Positions 16,539 to 24,265 of a stretch of DNA of 64,000 nt are shown here, in pieces. Position 1 is the stretch's first letter; each line of letters opens with the position of its first letter. Below the pieces are notes generated by a model. That model searched no databases, was not told where the DNA came from, and worked only from the letters and a program-made list of their open reading frames with translations. Source of the stretch: Phormidesmis priestleyi ULC007 (GTDB lineage Bacteria; Cyanobacteriota; Cyanobacteriia; Leptolyngbyales; Leptolyngbyaceae); NCBI RefSeq assembly GCF_001895925.1, contig NZ_MPPI01000018.1, forward strand, positions 1 to 64,000, in the 5' to 3' direction. The position numbers and the translations under genes are program-made.

Positions 16539-17180
16539 ATGAGCGGTCAAGCCCCGTCTCCACGAATCATTGGCTTAACGGGAGGCATTGGCATGGGCAA
16601 AACAACGGTCTCCGACTATTTAGACAAAACTTATCAACTGCCCATTTTAGATGCTGATATTTATGCAAGAGAAGCTGTGCAGCCCGGATCGATCGTCCTC
16701 GAAGCGATCGTGAATCGCTACCAATCCAAAATTTTGTTGTTAGATGGAACGCTCGATCGTCGCCAGCTTGGGGAGATTATTTTCACCCAGCCATCAGAAC
16801 GCATCTGGCTAGATGAGCAAATTCATCCCTATGTGCGGCAAGCGTTGAGTCGAGATCGAGATCGTCTGATCCAACACTCACATCAGACGATCGTCCTAGT
16901 GATCCCGCTGCTGTTTGAAGCTCAAATGACGGATTTGATCACAGAGATTTGGGTAGTCTCGTGTTCGCCAGATCAGCAGATTCAGCGTTTGATGCAGCGT
17001 GGAGCGTTGAGCCTAGAGCAAGCAAACGCGCGAATTAACAGCCAAATGGCGATTGCCGAAAAGCGCGATCGAGCCGATGTTGTATTAGAGAACACTTCAA
17101 CGTTAGAGGATCTTTTAGAGCAAGTCGATCGAGCGATTGATCACCCATTCTCGCCAAATTCGACAAAATCTTACGGCTGA
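16539..17180 (+). CDS. coaE: Dephospho-CoA kinase
   Basis: 213 residues from the ATG at 16539, preceded by AAGGAA about 11 bases upstream. An upstream in-frame extension to 16386 runs through the hairpin and is not protein-like, so I rejected it. The P-loop GLTGGIGMGKTT, DADIYAREAVQPGS and the lid region VVSCSPDQQIQRLMQRG are as in CoaE. The enzyme phosphorylates the 3' hydroxyl of dephospho-CoA with ATP, the last step of coenzyme A synthesis, in the cytosol. It is a single gene with no obvious partner. Confidence 0.92.
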   Translation: MSGQAPSPRIIGLTGGIGMGKTTVSDYLDKTYQLPILDADIYAREAVQPGSIVLEAIVNRYQSKILLLDGTLDRRQLGEIIFTQPSERIWLDEQIHPYVRQALSRDRDRLIQHSHQTIVLVIPLLFEAQMTDLITEIWVVSCSPDQQIQRLMQRGALSLEQANARINSQMAIAEKRDRADVVLENTSTLEDLLEQVDRAIDHPFSPNSTKSYG

Positions 17181-17256
17181 CCGCTAGACTGTCTATGGTT
17201 TGGGTTCTGATACATTCCTTCAAATTGCAAGTTCTAACATCACTTGATAAACGGCT

Positions 17257-17844
17257 ATGGGCGCAACGCTAGAACAAATCGCTGGCTTTCTAGACAACAA
17301 AGACTGGAAATATCGCCTAGACCCCGAAGAGTCTCGCATTCTGACAGGCGTGTATGGTGAAAACATCGAAGACTTTCTGATCGTCATTCAGCTAGACGAA
17401 GATGGAGAATTTTTTGAGATTTTTGCGCCCCGCGTTTTAGCAGGAGTCAAAGACCATCCTCACAAGACTGCAATTTTGCAGACCATGCTCTGCATCTCCT
17501 GGGAAACCAAAATGCTTCAGTGGGAATATGACCCCTCAGATGGTGAAATCCGCGCCATCATTGAGTTTCCCCTTGAAGATGCAATTTTGACCGAACGCCA
17601 GTTTTATCGGTGCCTGCACAGTCTCGTTCAGCTAGTGGATGAGTTAGCAATGCCTCGCCTACAAGCCGTAATGGAAACCGGAGAAGACCCCGGCGACCTC
17701 GAAGAAGGCGAACGGTTACTGCTGGCCTTACAAGAAGAAGCGCCCGGACTGTTAACCGTCTTAGAACGCGCGATGGAAGCCCGCAAACGACGCGGCAGAC
17801 ACTTGCCAGAGAAAGAGCCAGACAAAGAAAAAGAAAAGGAATGA
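17257..17844 (+). CDS. YbjN-like conserved cyanobacterial protein
   Basis: 195 residues, acidic, with a charged Lys/Glu tail (EKEPDKEKEKE). Residues 1-150 (LDNKDWKYRLDPEESRILTG, then LEDAILTERQFYRCL) look like the YbjN / type III chaperone-like fold that is common in cyanobacteria. No enzyme motif, signal peptide or membrane helix is seen. It lies 76 bases after coaE in the same direction, so co-transcription is possible. Function is unknown; the fold call is from recognition, not search. Confidence 0.6.
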   Translation: MGATLEQIAGFLDNKDWKYRLDPEESRILTGVYGENIEDFLIVIQLDEDGEFFEIFAPRVLAGVKDHPHKTAILQTMLCISWETKMLQWEYDPSDGEIRAIIEFPLEDAILTERQFYRCLHSLVQLVDELAMPRLQAVMETGEDPGDLEEGERLLLALQEEAPGLLTVLERAMEARKRRGRHLPEKEPDKEKEKE

Positions 17845-17847
17845 CCG

Positions 17848-18033
17848 TAAATCCACGTCAGTTCGATGAGTTCTTTCGCTTCGTTCTTCAGCGCTTCAGC
17901 CCCCTAAATCCCCCAAAATTGGGGGACTTTGAACCTAAATTCTGGGCTTGAAGTCCCCCAGAATTGGGGGATTTTGGGGGCAGCCCAGATTTGCAACCGT
18001 AGCGAAAAGCTTCATCGAATTCACGTTAAATCC
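17848..18033. mobile_element. Palindromic insertion element B with 7 bp target duplication
   Basis: The element spans 17855-18026, begins and ends in ACGT, and has inverted ends (ACGTCAGTTCGATGAG and, inverted, ACGTGAATTCGATGAAG). It is flanked by perfect 7 bp direct repeats TAAATCC at 17848-17854 and 18027-18033. Its 83 bp core (17899-17981) has arms GCCCCCTAAAT/ATTTTGGGGGC plus internal CCCCCAaaaTTGGGGG-type hairpins. No ORF is present. It sits between convergent genes. Confidence 0.8.
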
Positions 18034-18045
18034 AGTCATCGTTTC

Positions 18046-18091
18046 GTGGCGCAGTCGTCTCGACTGCCAGCAGGCAAGATGCCTGTCCCAC
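18046..18091. repeat. Short palindromic repeat, GTGG..CCAC family, copy 2
   Basis: GTGG/CCAC ends enclose two hairpins, GCAGTCgtctcGACTGC and CAGGCaagatGCCTG. It lies 20 bases from element B and 27 bases from the tldD stop. Confidence 0.65.
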
Positions 18092-18117
18092 CGTTGCTGA
18101 ACTTCCGTCTTAATAGA

Positions 18118-19521
18118 CTAGTCTTCGATCGCTTCTCCGCCCACGACGACATCTCGAATTCGCAAGCTAGGGCCGCCACAACCTACGGCTAAACCACTCT
18201 GTCCGCCTTTGCCGCAGCCGCCTGACTCATCCCAATAAAAGTCATCGCCGATGCCTTCGATGTCTGCCAGGGTTTTAAAGGCATTGCCAGAGAGGGTGAC
18301 ATCCCGTACAGGTTCGGCAATTTCGCCATTGCGAATCATCCAAGCCTCGCCGGCCGTGAAAGTAAACATCTCGCCATTCGTCATGCCGCCTAACCAGTTA
18401 CGGGCATAAACCCCTTCCTTGATGTCGCTAAACAAATCTTGAACCGGGGTTTTGCCTCGCTCGATCCAGGTGTTGGTCATGCGAACGATCGGGGGAAAGT
18501 GGTAGTTCAAACAACGAGCGTTTCCGGTAGGAGCCTCTTCGAGCTTGCCAGCCGTCTCACGCGAGTGCAGACGACCCACTAAAACCCCGTCTTTGATCAG
18601 TTGTGTCGTGGTTGCCGGAACGCCCTCATCGTCATAGAAATAGCTGCCTCGATGCCCTTCAAGCGCGGCACCATCAAAAATCTGCAATTCTGGCGAACCG
18701 AATCGTCGCCCCAGGCTCATCACTTCTAGCAAATCTGGGTTTTCATAGGCCATATCGGCTTCTGAGAGGTGCCCAAACGACTCGTGGACAAATAGCCCAG
18801 ATAAAATCGGATCAATCACCACCGTGTAGGCATTGCCCTTGACTGGAGGCAGCGCCAACGAGTCAACGGCTCTTTGAGCCGCGCTGCGAACTTGCTCATC
18901 CAACCCCATCAGGTCTTCATAGGCTTTGCGAGATCCGATCGTTTCTCGCCCCGTTTGCACCGTTTCTCCATTTCGAGCAGTGGCAGCAAAGCGCATCTCA
19001 ATATCGACCCAAGACTGTTCAATAAACGTGCCGTCTGAGGTGGCCAAAATCATTTTCTGAGCGCTGTCACCATAGCGAACCGAAACCGTTGCGATTTTGG
19101 GATTAACCGATTGCAAAAGTCCGCCATAGTATTGACACAGCGATTTTTTTTGCGCGAGCGGAATCTGTCGAGGGTCAGTGCCCGTTAGCGGCAGGGTGCA
19201 GATGTCTTGAACCGGATCGATCGGGGCAAGAATCGTTTCATCAGTGCCCACCAGCCGAGCCGCCGCGATCGCGTCTTCAATTCGGTCAGACAGGGTTGAC
19301 AGTTGATTAAAACTAGCAAAGCCCCAACCGCCTTTGTGGCAGGCTCTAACCTGCCCTCCGATCGAGATTCCCTCACTCAGGGTTTCAATCTTGGTGCCCC
19401 TGAGCAAAATATCGGTGCCCTCAGCCGCCTCTAAACGAATGGCTAAATAATCAACCTGAGAGCGATAACGACGAACCAAATCAGCCAGGAGGTTTTTGGT
19501 GTCAGCCAGGGCATGGGTCAT
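18118..19521 (-). CDS. tldD: TldD-type metalloprotease
   Basis: 467 residues, the normal TldD length. The zinc motif HESFGH lies in LFVHESFGHLSEADMAYENP, the HExxxH helix that marks the protease subunit. The C-terminal half has GKTPVQDLFSDIKEGVYARN and a Gly-rich end (GGCGKGGQSGLAVGCGGP). TldD works with the non-catalytic TldE/PmbA to degrade unstructured peptides, and in other bacteria matures microcin and removes CcdA. The partner is not in this window. It is a single gene, convergent with the YbjN-like gene across element B. Confidence 0.9.
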   Translation of the reverse strand: MTHALADTKNLLADLVRRYRSQVDYLAIRLEAAEGTDILLRGTKIETLSEGISIGGQVRACHKGGWGFASFNQLSTLSDRIEDAIAAARLVGTDETILAPIDPVQDICTLPLTGTDPRQIPLAQKKSLCQYYGGLLQSVNPKIATVSVRYGDSAQKMILATSDGTFIEQSWVDIEMRFAATARNGETVQTGRETIGSRKAYEDLMGLDEQVRSAAQRAVDSLALPPVKGNAYTVVIDPILSGLFVHESFGHLSEADMAYENPDLLEVMSLGRRFGSPELQIFDGAALEGHRGSYFYDDEGVPATTTQLIKDGVLVGRLHSRETAGKLEEAPTGNARCLNYHFPPIVRMTNTWIERGKTPVQDLFSDIKEGVYARNWLGGMTNGEMFTFTAGEAWMIRNGEIAEPVRDVTLSGNAFKTLADIEGIGDDFYWDESGGCGKGGQSGLAVGCGGPSLRIRDVVVGGEAIED

Positions 19522-19696
19522 TGCTTTTAGAAACCTTATCGACTGTCTCTATTGTGCAATCGATCGAGACGGGTTGCACAAATCAGCCTCCCATAAAAAG
19601 TCCCGTGACTCAAAGCAGCCTTTAGCAGCCGTCAAGATCACGGGCAAAGCTTATAAAAAATCTAGGGTGCAAGCAGGTTAAACGCAACCCACGAGC

Positions 19697-19972
19697 CTAG
19701 TCTTTAGAGTTACGTAGACGAATCAACTGACGACGCATCTGGGGTGAGGCTGCAATTTCAGAAATTTCCTGTGCCTCTACCTCAACTTGGATAGGCTCCA
19801 TATATTCATCACTGCCGCAGGCGAAGGCATCAAGCAGCATCTCTAGGAGTTGTTCGCGGTCTTTTAGCACCCGCTTTTCCTCAACTAATCTGAACTTGAG
19901 GTGAATCTCACACTCGTAAACACCCACTTCATGGTTATCTGTGGGCTGATATTCCAAGGAATCGTACTTCAT
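19697..19972 (-). CDS. Small conserved cyanobacterial protein (Npun_R1517-like?)
   Basis: 91 residues. The sequence GVYECEIHLKFRLVEEKRVL and the ending SPQMRRQLIRLRN recall a small family that I remember being annotated as an Npun_R1517-type heterocyst-differentiation regulator. That name is from memory and may be wrong. No DNA-binding motif, membrane helix or signal is evident; it is mostly amphipathic and acidic. The gene stands alone with a 1.1 kb gene-poor region upstream, so its promoter may be complex. The presence of such a gene would not by itself show that the organism makes heterocysts. Confidence 0.6.
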   Translation of the reverse strand: MKYDSLEYQPTDNHEVGVYECEIHLKFRLVEEKRVLKDREQLLEMLLDAFACGSDEYMEPIQVEVEAQEISEIAASPQMRRQLIRLRNSKD

Positions 19973-21103
19973 TTAGGAAAGCAGTCCCTACGACGCTGCG
20001 ATTGGATAAGGGCTTCAAATCAGGATTGGCGGAAAACCTTGCATTCTACTGCCCATACTTTGAGCAACCGAATGCAAATGTTTCTTCATGGGATTAAACC
20101 TAGCATCTTCAGAAACTAATTCAGATCAGCTAGATAGCTGAATCATCAAACTAACAGTGTGAAATTTGAGAATGTAAAAGCGTTTGTTCATTTCAATGAA
20201 GTCCACTAATACGTTCCTTAATCGAAAGGGGGATTACGGTCAGTTATAGGGGAGTTAATCGTGAATTAGTACCGTAATAACACTCATCTTTGAATAACCG
20301 AAAGTTGTAGGAACTTAGCGAGAAGATAGAAGGTGCTTGATTGCTTGAATAATAGTCTCTTCTCAAGGCTGTGAATGGAGCCAGCAGAAACTTTTGCTTG
20401 ACTAAAAAGTGATCTAAATCACGTCAATAAGGCCAACGCAAAGCTGTATTTTTATATACTTATATAAAAGCCTTATACTTAATTTCATAGAGGTTTGATT
20501 GTCCAAACAGCGATGTTTAGGAGATTTTCACTCTTATTTCTAATCTTAAGAGGTAAAAACATTAATGCGGTTTTGGTATTATTAAAAACCTAGCTAACTC
20601 CGTGATTAAGTTATTTCCGAAGCTAATTATTCTCAGGCCGAGAAGAAGGTTGTCCTAGTTAAAGTTCTATTTAAGCAGTCAGTACTGATTGAATATATGT
20701 GATTTATTTAACTTTGATCTACTCGCTTTATTTCTTGAATAATCAAAATTTAGCTTCGTCACACTGATATTTACCCCGATCAGGACTGTAAATTCAATTA
20801 ATTCTCTATATATATAAATTATTTCATCGCTCATCAAACCTACGATAAATTGTATTGAGCTGACAACCTAGAAACTACATTAGAGACGATCGAAGTAATC
20901 ACCTTGCGTGGGCCACTAAATATAGAATTTCAGTAAAACCACTGAAGAACATTCACTGTTAGATGAATTTTCTAAAAAGATTTGCGGCTCTTTATGTAGT
21001 TTTGATGTTGATGCTTAAAATCAGCCTGAACAATTCCCAAACCAATCGAATTGATGATGAGTTCATAATCCATCAAACTGCGATCGAGTGCCTTGACAGT
21101 GGG
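19973..21103. other. 1.1 kb gene-poor, AT-rich intergenic region
   Basis: This is the longest stretch without a convincing gene, lying upstream of the 91-aa gene and downstream of sasA. It is visibly more AT-rich than its surroundings and lacks HIP1 sites over most of its length. It holds a near-consensus CRP-type palindrome (20409-20422) and a 26-codon micro-ORF (20513-20593, starting MFRRFSLLFLIL). An 85-codon frame at 20963-21220 overlaps the sasA 3' end and looks spurious. A regulatory RNA is possible but not demonstrable here. Confidence 0.5.
20409..20422. promoter_or_regulatory. CRP-type operator palindrome
   Basis: GTGATCTAAATCAC matches the cAMP-receptor-protein half-site pattern GTGA-N6-TCAC on both sides and differs from the E. 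coli consensus core GTGATCTAGATCAC at one base. Cyanobacterial SyCRP1/NtcA-family regulators use related sites. The nearest downstream plus-strand transcript would be the micro-ORF or an unannotated RNA; the 91-aa gene starts 437 bases away on the other strand. Confidence 0.5.
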
Positions 21104-22309
21104 TTATCGCTGCGATCGATAAACAGGCAGCGTAAAGTGAAAGCAACTGCCCTGATTGGGGACAGAATCAACCCAAATCTGCCCATAGTGGGCCCGAACG
21201 ATGCGTTGACAGAGCGATAACCCAATCCCGTAGCCCTCTTGAGCTTGATCTCGCTGAAGGCGGAAATGATCTTCAAAAATCCGTTCCCGATTTTCTTCGG
21301 GCACACCTGGCCCGTCGTCACAAATGCTGATCTGCACTTTTTGAGCCGTGCGGTGCAGCATCGAGATGTGAATGGTGCCCTCGATCGGCGTATATTTCGC
21401 GGCATTGTCGAGGATATTCGTCAAAACCTGGCGCACTCGCTCTTCGTCAGCGTAGACGATGGGCAGATCGGTCGGAATGTCTGCATCCACTTTCTGCGAC
21501 TTGGCATGGAAGCGCTCTTCTAAATTCTCTAAAACCGTTTGACAAAGGGCACCGAGTTCTAGCTTTTGCGGCAAAATTTGAAGTTCAGCACTGGTGCCTC
21601 TAGCGGCTTGTAAAATGTCAGTGATCATGCGATCTATGGTGCGAATCTGCGATCGCCCGTGCTTCAACAACTGAGCAGTCAGCGCCGGGGTGAGACGATA
21701 GCCCTGCCCCTCTTGAGCCTTATGACCCATTTCTAGCGTTTCGATGGCGATCGACGCTGCCGTTAGCGGATTTCGCAAATCGTGAGCCAGCATTGAAATA
21801 ATCTGATCTTTAAACTGAAGCTGCGCCTGAAGATCTTCTTTTTCTTTTTTGAGGTTAAAGATTTGATCGGCTAGCTGCAACAATTCAGAAGAATGCGCGA
21901 TCGAGGAAATCTTTGGAGGCTGATCTGAAACAGGAGATTCGGTTTCTTCGAGCACAGAGCCTTCTAACTCAGCCCGGTTTTCTAAAAAGTCTGCAACCGA
22001 GGCTTGCCAGCGTGACCAACAATTTTTGAGTTGAGCAACCAGATTCGTTCCCGTCAAGGTCTGTCGAGGGTCGGGATGAATTTTAATTAGGGCAGGAGTC
22101 GCCACCAAGCGAAAATGCTCGGCTAAATGAGGCTGTTCGCCAACATCAATCACCTGAAGCTCAAACGGATAGTCGGCTCTAAGATCGGTCAAAAAGCGGC
22201 GAATCTGCTGGATTTGCTCTTTTGCCTTGGGTCGCTGATCGACAAACAGCAAGATCTGTAAGGGCACTTCAGCGTTTGTTAACTTTTGGGGAGGTGCCTG
22301 CATCGTCAA
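21104..22309 (-). CDS. sasA: Circadian clock output kinase SasA
   Basis: 401 residues. Residues 15-105 are the KaiB-like thioredoxin-fold sensor ([40 protein letters not shown]) that docks on KaiC. A linker and coiled coil follow, then HisKA with His176 in [10 protein letters not shown] and an HATPase domain ([29 protein letters not shown]). SasA autophosphorylates when bound to KaiC and passes phosphate to RpaA to drive rhythmic transcription. kaiABC and rpaA are not in the window. The gene is monocistronic. Confidence 0.95.
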   Translation of the reverse strand: MTMQAPPQKLTNAEVPLQILLFVDQRPKAKEQIQQIRRFLTDLRADYPFELQVIDVGEQPHLAEHFRLVATPALIKIHPDPRQTLTGTNLVAQLKNCWSRWQASVADFLENRAELEGSVLEETESPVSDQPPKISSIAHSSELLQLADQIFNLKKEKEDLQAQLQFKDQIISMLAHDLRNPLTAASIAIETLEMGHKAQEGQGYRLTPALTAQLLKHGRSQIRTIDRMITDILQAARGTSAELQILPQKLELGALCQTVLENLEERFHAKSQKVDADIPTDLPIVYADEERVRQVLTNILDNAAKYTPIEGTIHISMLHRTAQKVQISICDDGPGVPEENRERIFEDHFRLQRDQAQEGYGIGLSLCQRIVRAHYGQIWVDSVPNQGSCFHFTLPVYRSQR

Positions 22310-22963
22310 TGAGTTGCTACAGACGGGGCTAGTTGACTATCAGGACAGGTTAACTGGGCTTGACTGAGCTGAAACATCGCACGATTGCAGTTCTCTCTAA
22401 GAGACTACAACGCTATACTGACGACTTTAGGTAGGAATGCTAAGGATCAAGCTAGGATTTAGTATCCAAAACAGATCGAGCCGTTTACCTGGGACATCTA
22501 TAGATTATCGCGTTCTGGCAAGGTCTGTGAGCAGGTTTACCAAGTTTCTTTGACGCACTCCCCAGCCCTCAAGGGACGGAAATTCTGGGTTCAAGCAGCG
22601 ATCGCAGGCAAGCCCGTCTTACATCACCTCGCCCACTGGACAACGCCCTGCCCAGTTTTTGAACAAGTACAACTCAAAAAATGAACCGTATGTTCAACCG
22701 ATTCGTACAAAGTTTTACCCAGATCGCGATTCAGATCTGGAACGCTATACCTTGCTGTCATGGTTCAGAGGTGTACCGAGATTTGACTCTTCGCGTACAA
22801 GTTCAATCGTACCACTGGTTGTATCCCTGTTCCTGAACTCTGCCGCCTAACCTCGGCGCGGGAACCCCTTTTACATCCCCATGCGTGAACAACAGGGGCT
22901 TTAAGGGTTCCCGAACCCTCCATTCCGGTAAAGTGAAAATAAGAATCGTCGAGACTGAGGCTG
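22310..22963. other. 650 bp spacer between sasA and the GT4 gene
   Basis: Divergent promoters for sasA (minus) and the glycosyltransferase (plus) must lie here. I see no gene-like frame; the small frames are unsupported. The only clear structure is the hairpin at 22860-22922 next to the GT4 start. Confidence 0.5.
22860..22922 (+). promoter_or_regulatory. Leader hairpin before the GT4 glycosyltransferase
   Basis: GGGAACCC (22860-22867) pairs with GGGTTCCC (22915-22922). Inside, CCCC (22877-22880) can pair with GGGG (near 22905). The structure ends about 41 bases before the ATG. It may be an upstream terminator/attenuator or a leader fold; no long T run follows. Confidence 0.4.
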
Positions 22964-24151
22964 ATGAAGATTTTGGTATTGACCTGGGAGTTTCCACCGC
23001 GGATTGTGGGCGGCATTGCCCGTCATGTAGCAGAGCTATACCCAGAGTTGGTCAAGCGGGGGCATGAAATTCATCTGATCACGGTGCAGTTTGGTCAGGC
23101 TCCTCACTATGAAGTGGTCGATGGCGTAGCAGTGCATCGGGTCAGTGTAGACGAGAGCCAAAACTTCTTGCACTGGGTCGCCAACATGAACGACAGCATG
23201 GGTCGGCATGGCGGCAAGCTGATTCGCGAGGAAAGCGCGTTTGAGATCATTCATGCTCACGACTGGTTGGTGGACGATGCCGCGATCGCGCTCAAGCATC
23301 TGTTCAAAATTCCGATCGTGGCGACGATCCACGCGACTGAGGGCGGTCGAAATAACGGCGTTCACACAGAGGCGCAGCGCTATGTCAATGAGAAGGAGCA
23401 GCGATTGGCATACGAGGCATGGCGCGTGATTGTCTGCACAGACTTTATGCGGCGAGAAGTCGAGCGATCGCTATACACGCCCTGGAACAAAATCGATGTG
23501 GTTTATAACGGCATTCGGGCTGAAAAAAAGCAGCGTCACCCAGGGTTTGACTTGCAAGCCTTTCGGCGGCGGTTTGCGGGAGATGACGAGAAAATTGTCT
23601 ATTACGTGGGGCGAATGACCTACGAAAAGGGCATCTCTGTAATGCTCAGTGCCGCGCCAAAAGTGCTGCAAGCAATGGGAACTCAGGTGAAGTTTATCTT
23701 TATTGGCGGGGGCAACACCGATTATCTCAAGGGGCAAGCCTGGAATTTAGGCATTTGGCAAAAGTGCTATTTCACTGGGTTTATGCCCGACGAAGATCTC
23801 GATCGATTTCAGACGATCGCCAACTGCGCCGTGTTTCCAAGTCTCTATGAACCGTTCGGCATTGTGGCGTTAGAAAGTTTTGCGGCACGGGTGCCTGTGG
23901 TCGTGTCAGATGCGGGTGGCTTGCCTGAAGTCGTTCGTCATGGCAAAACAGGGGTCGTGACCTGGACGAACAATTCAGACTCTCTCGCCTGGGGCATTAT
24001 TGAGGTGCTGAAGAACCCTGATTATGCCCAGTGGCTGGTCGAAAATGCCTACAAAGATTTAGCCGTTCGGTTTAACTGGGCAAAGTTGGCACAGCAAACC
24101 GAGGCGGTGTATGGGCGAGTGCTGCATGAACGATCGCAGGTCGAGTGGTAA
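22964..24151 (+). CDS. GT4-family glycosyltransferase
   Basis: 395 residues, two Rossmann domains of GT-B fold. The N-terminal MKILVLTWEFPPRIVGGIAR loop binds acceptor or nucleotide as in glycogen synthase-like GT4 enzymes. The C-terminal donor site has VYYVGRMTYEKG, the E-x7-E motif EPFGIVALE and SDAGGLPEVV. It resembles the cyanobacterial starch-synthase-like/GT4 group rather than classical GlgA, which is longer and starts KxGGL. Donor and acceptor are unknown. It is followed 114 bases later, in the same direction, by the cNMP/polyferredoxin fusion gene. Confidence 0.85.
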   Translation: MKILVLTWEFPPRIVGGIARHVAELYPELVKRGHEIHLITVQFGQAPHYEVVDGVAVHRVSVDESQNFLHWVANMNDSMGRHGGKLIREESAFEIIHAHDWLVDDAAIALKHLFKIPIVATIHATEGGRNNGVHTEAQRYVNEKEQRLAYEAWRVIVCTDFMRREVERSLYTPWNKIDVVYNGIRAEKKQRHPGFDLQAFRRRFAGDDEKIVYYVGRMTYEKGISVMLSAAPKVLQAMGTQVKFIFIGGGNTDYLKGQAWNLGIWQKCYFTGFMPDEDLDRFQTIANCAVFPSLYEPFGIVALESFAARVPVVVSDAGGLPEVVRHGKTGVVTWTNNSDSLAWGIIEVLKNPDYAQWLVENAYKDLAVRFNWAKLAQQTEAVYGRVLHERSQVEW

Positions 24152-24265
24152 CTTTCTAAATTGGCTGACGCGAGACGTAAAGATTGATCTTCTGGGCGAG
24201 TGTTGGCTCTGCGATCGTGATAATCAGTGAGTGTCGAACCACGATCGCACAACCTAAAAAGCGCA

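Noticed and set aside
20963-21220. 85-codon frame with hydrophobic start
   Set aside because: More than a third lies antisense to the sasA 3' end and the rest has no family likeness; probably chance.
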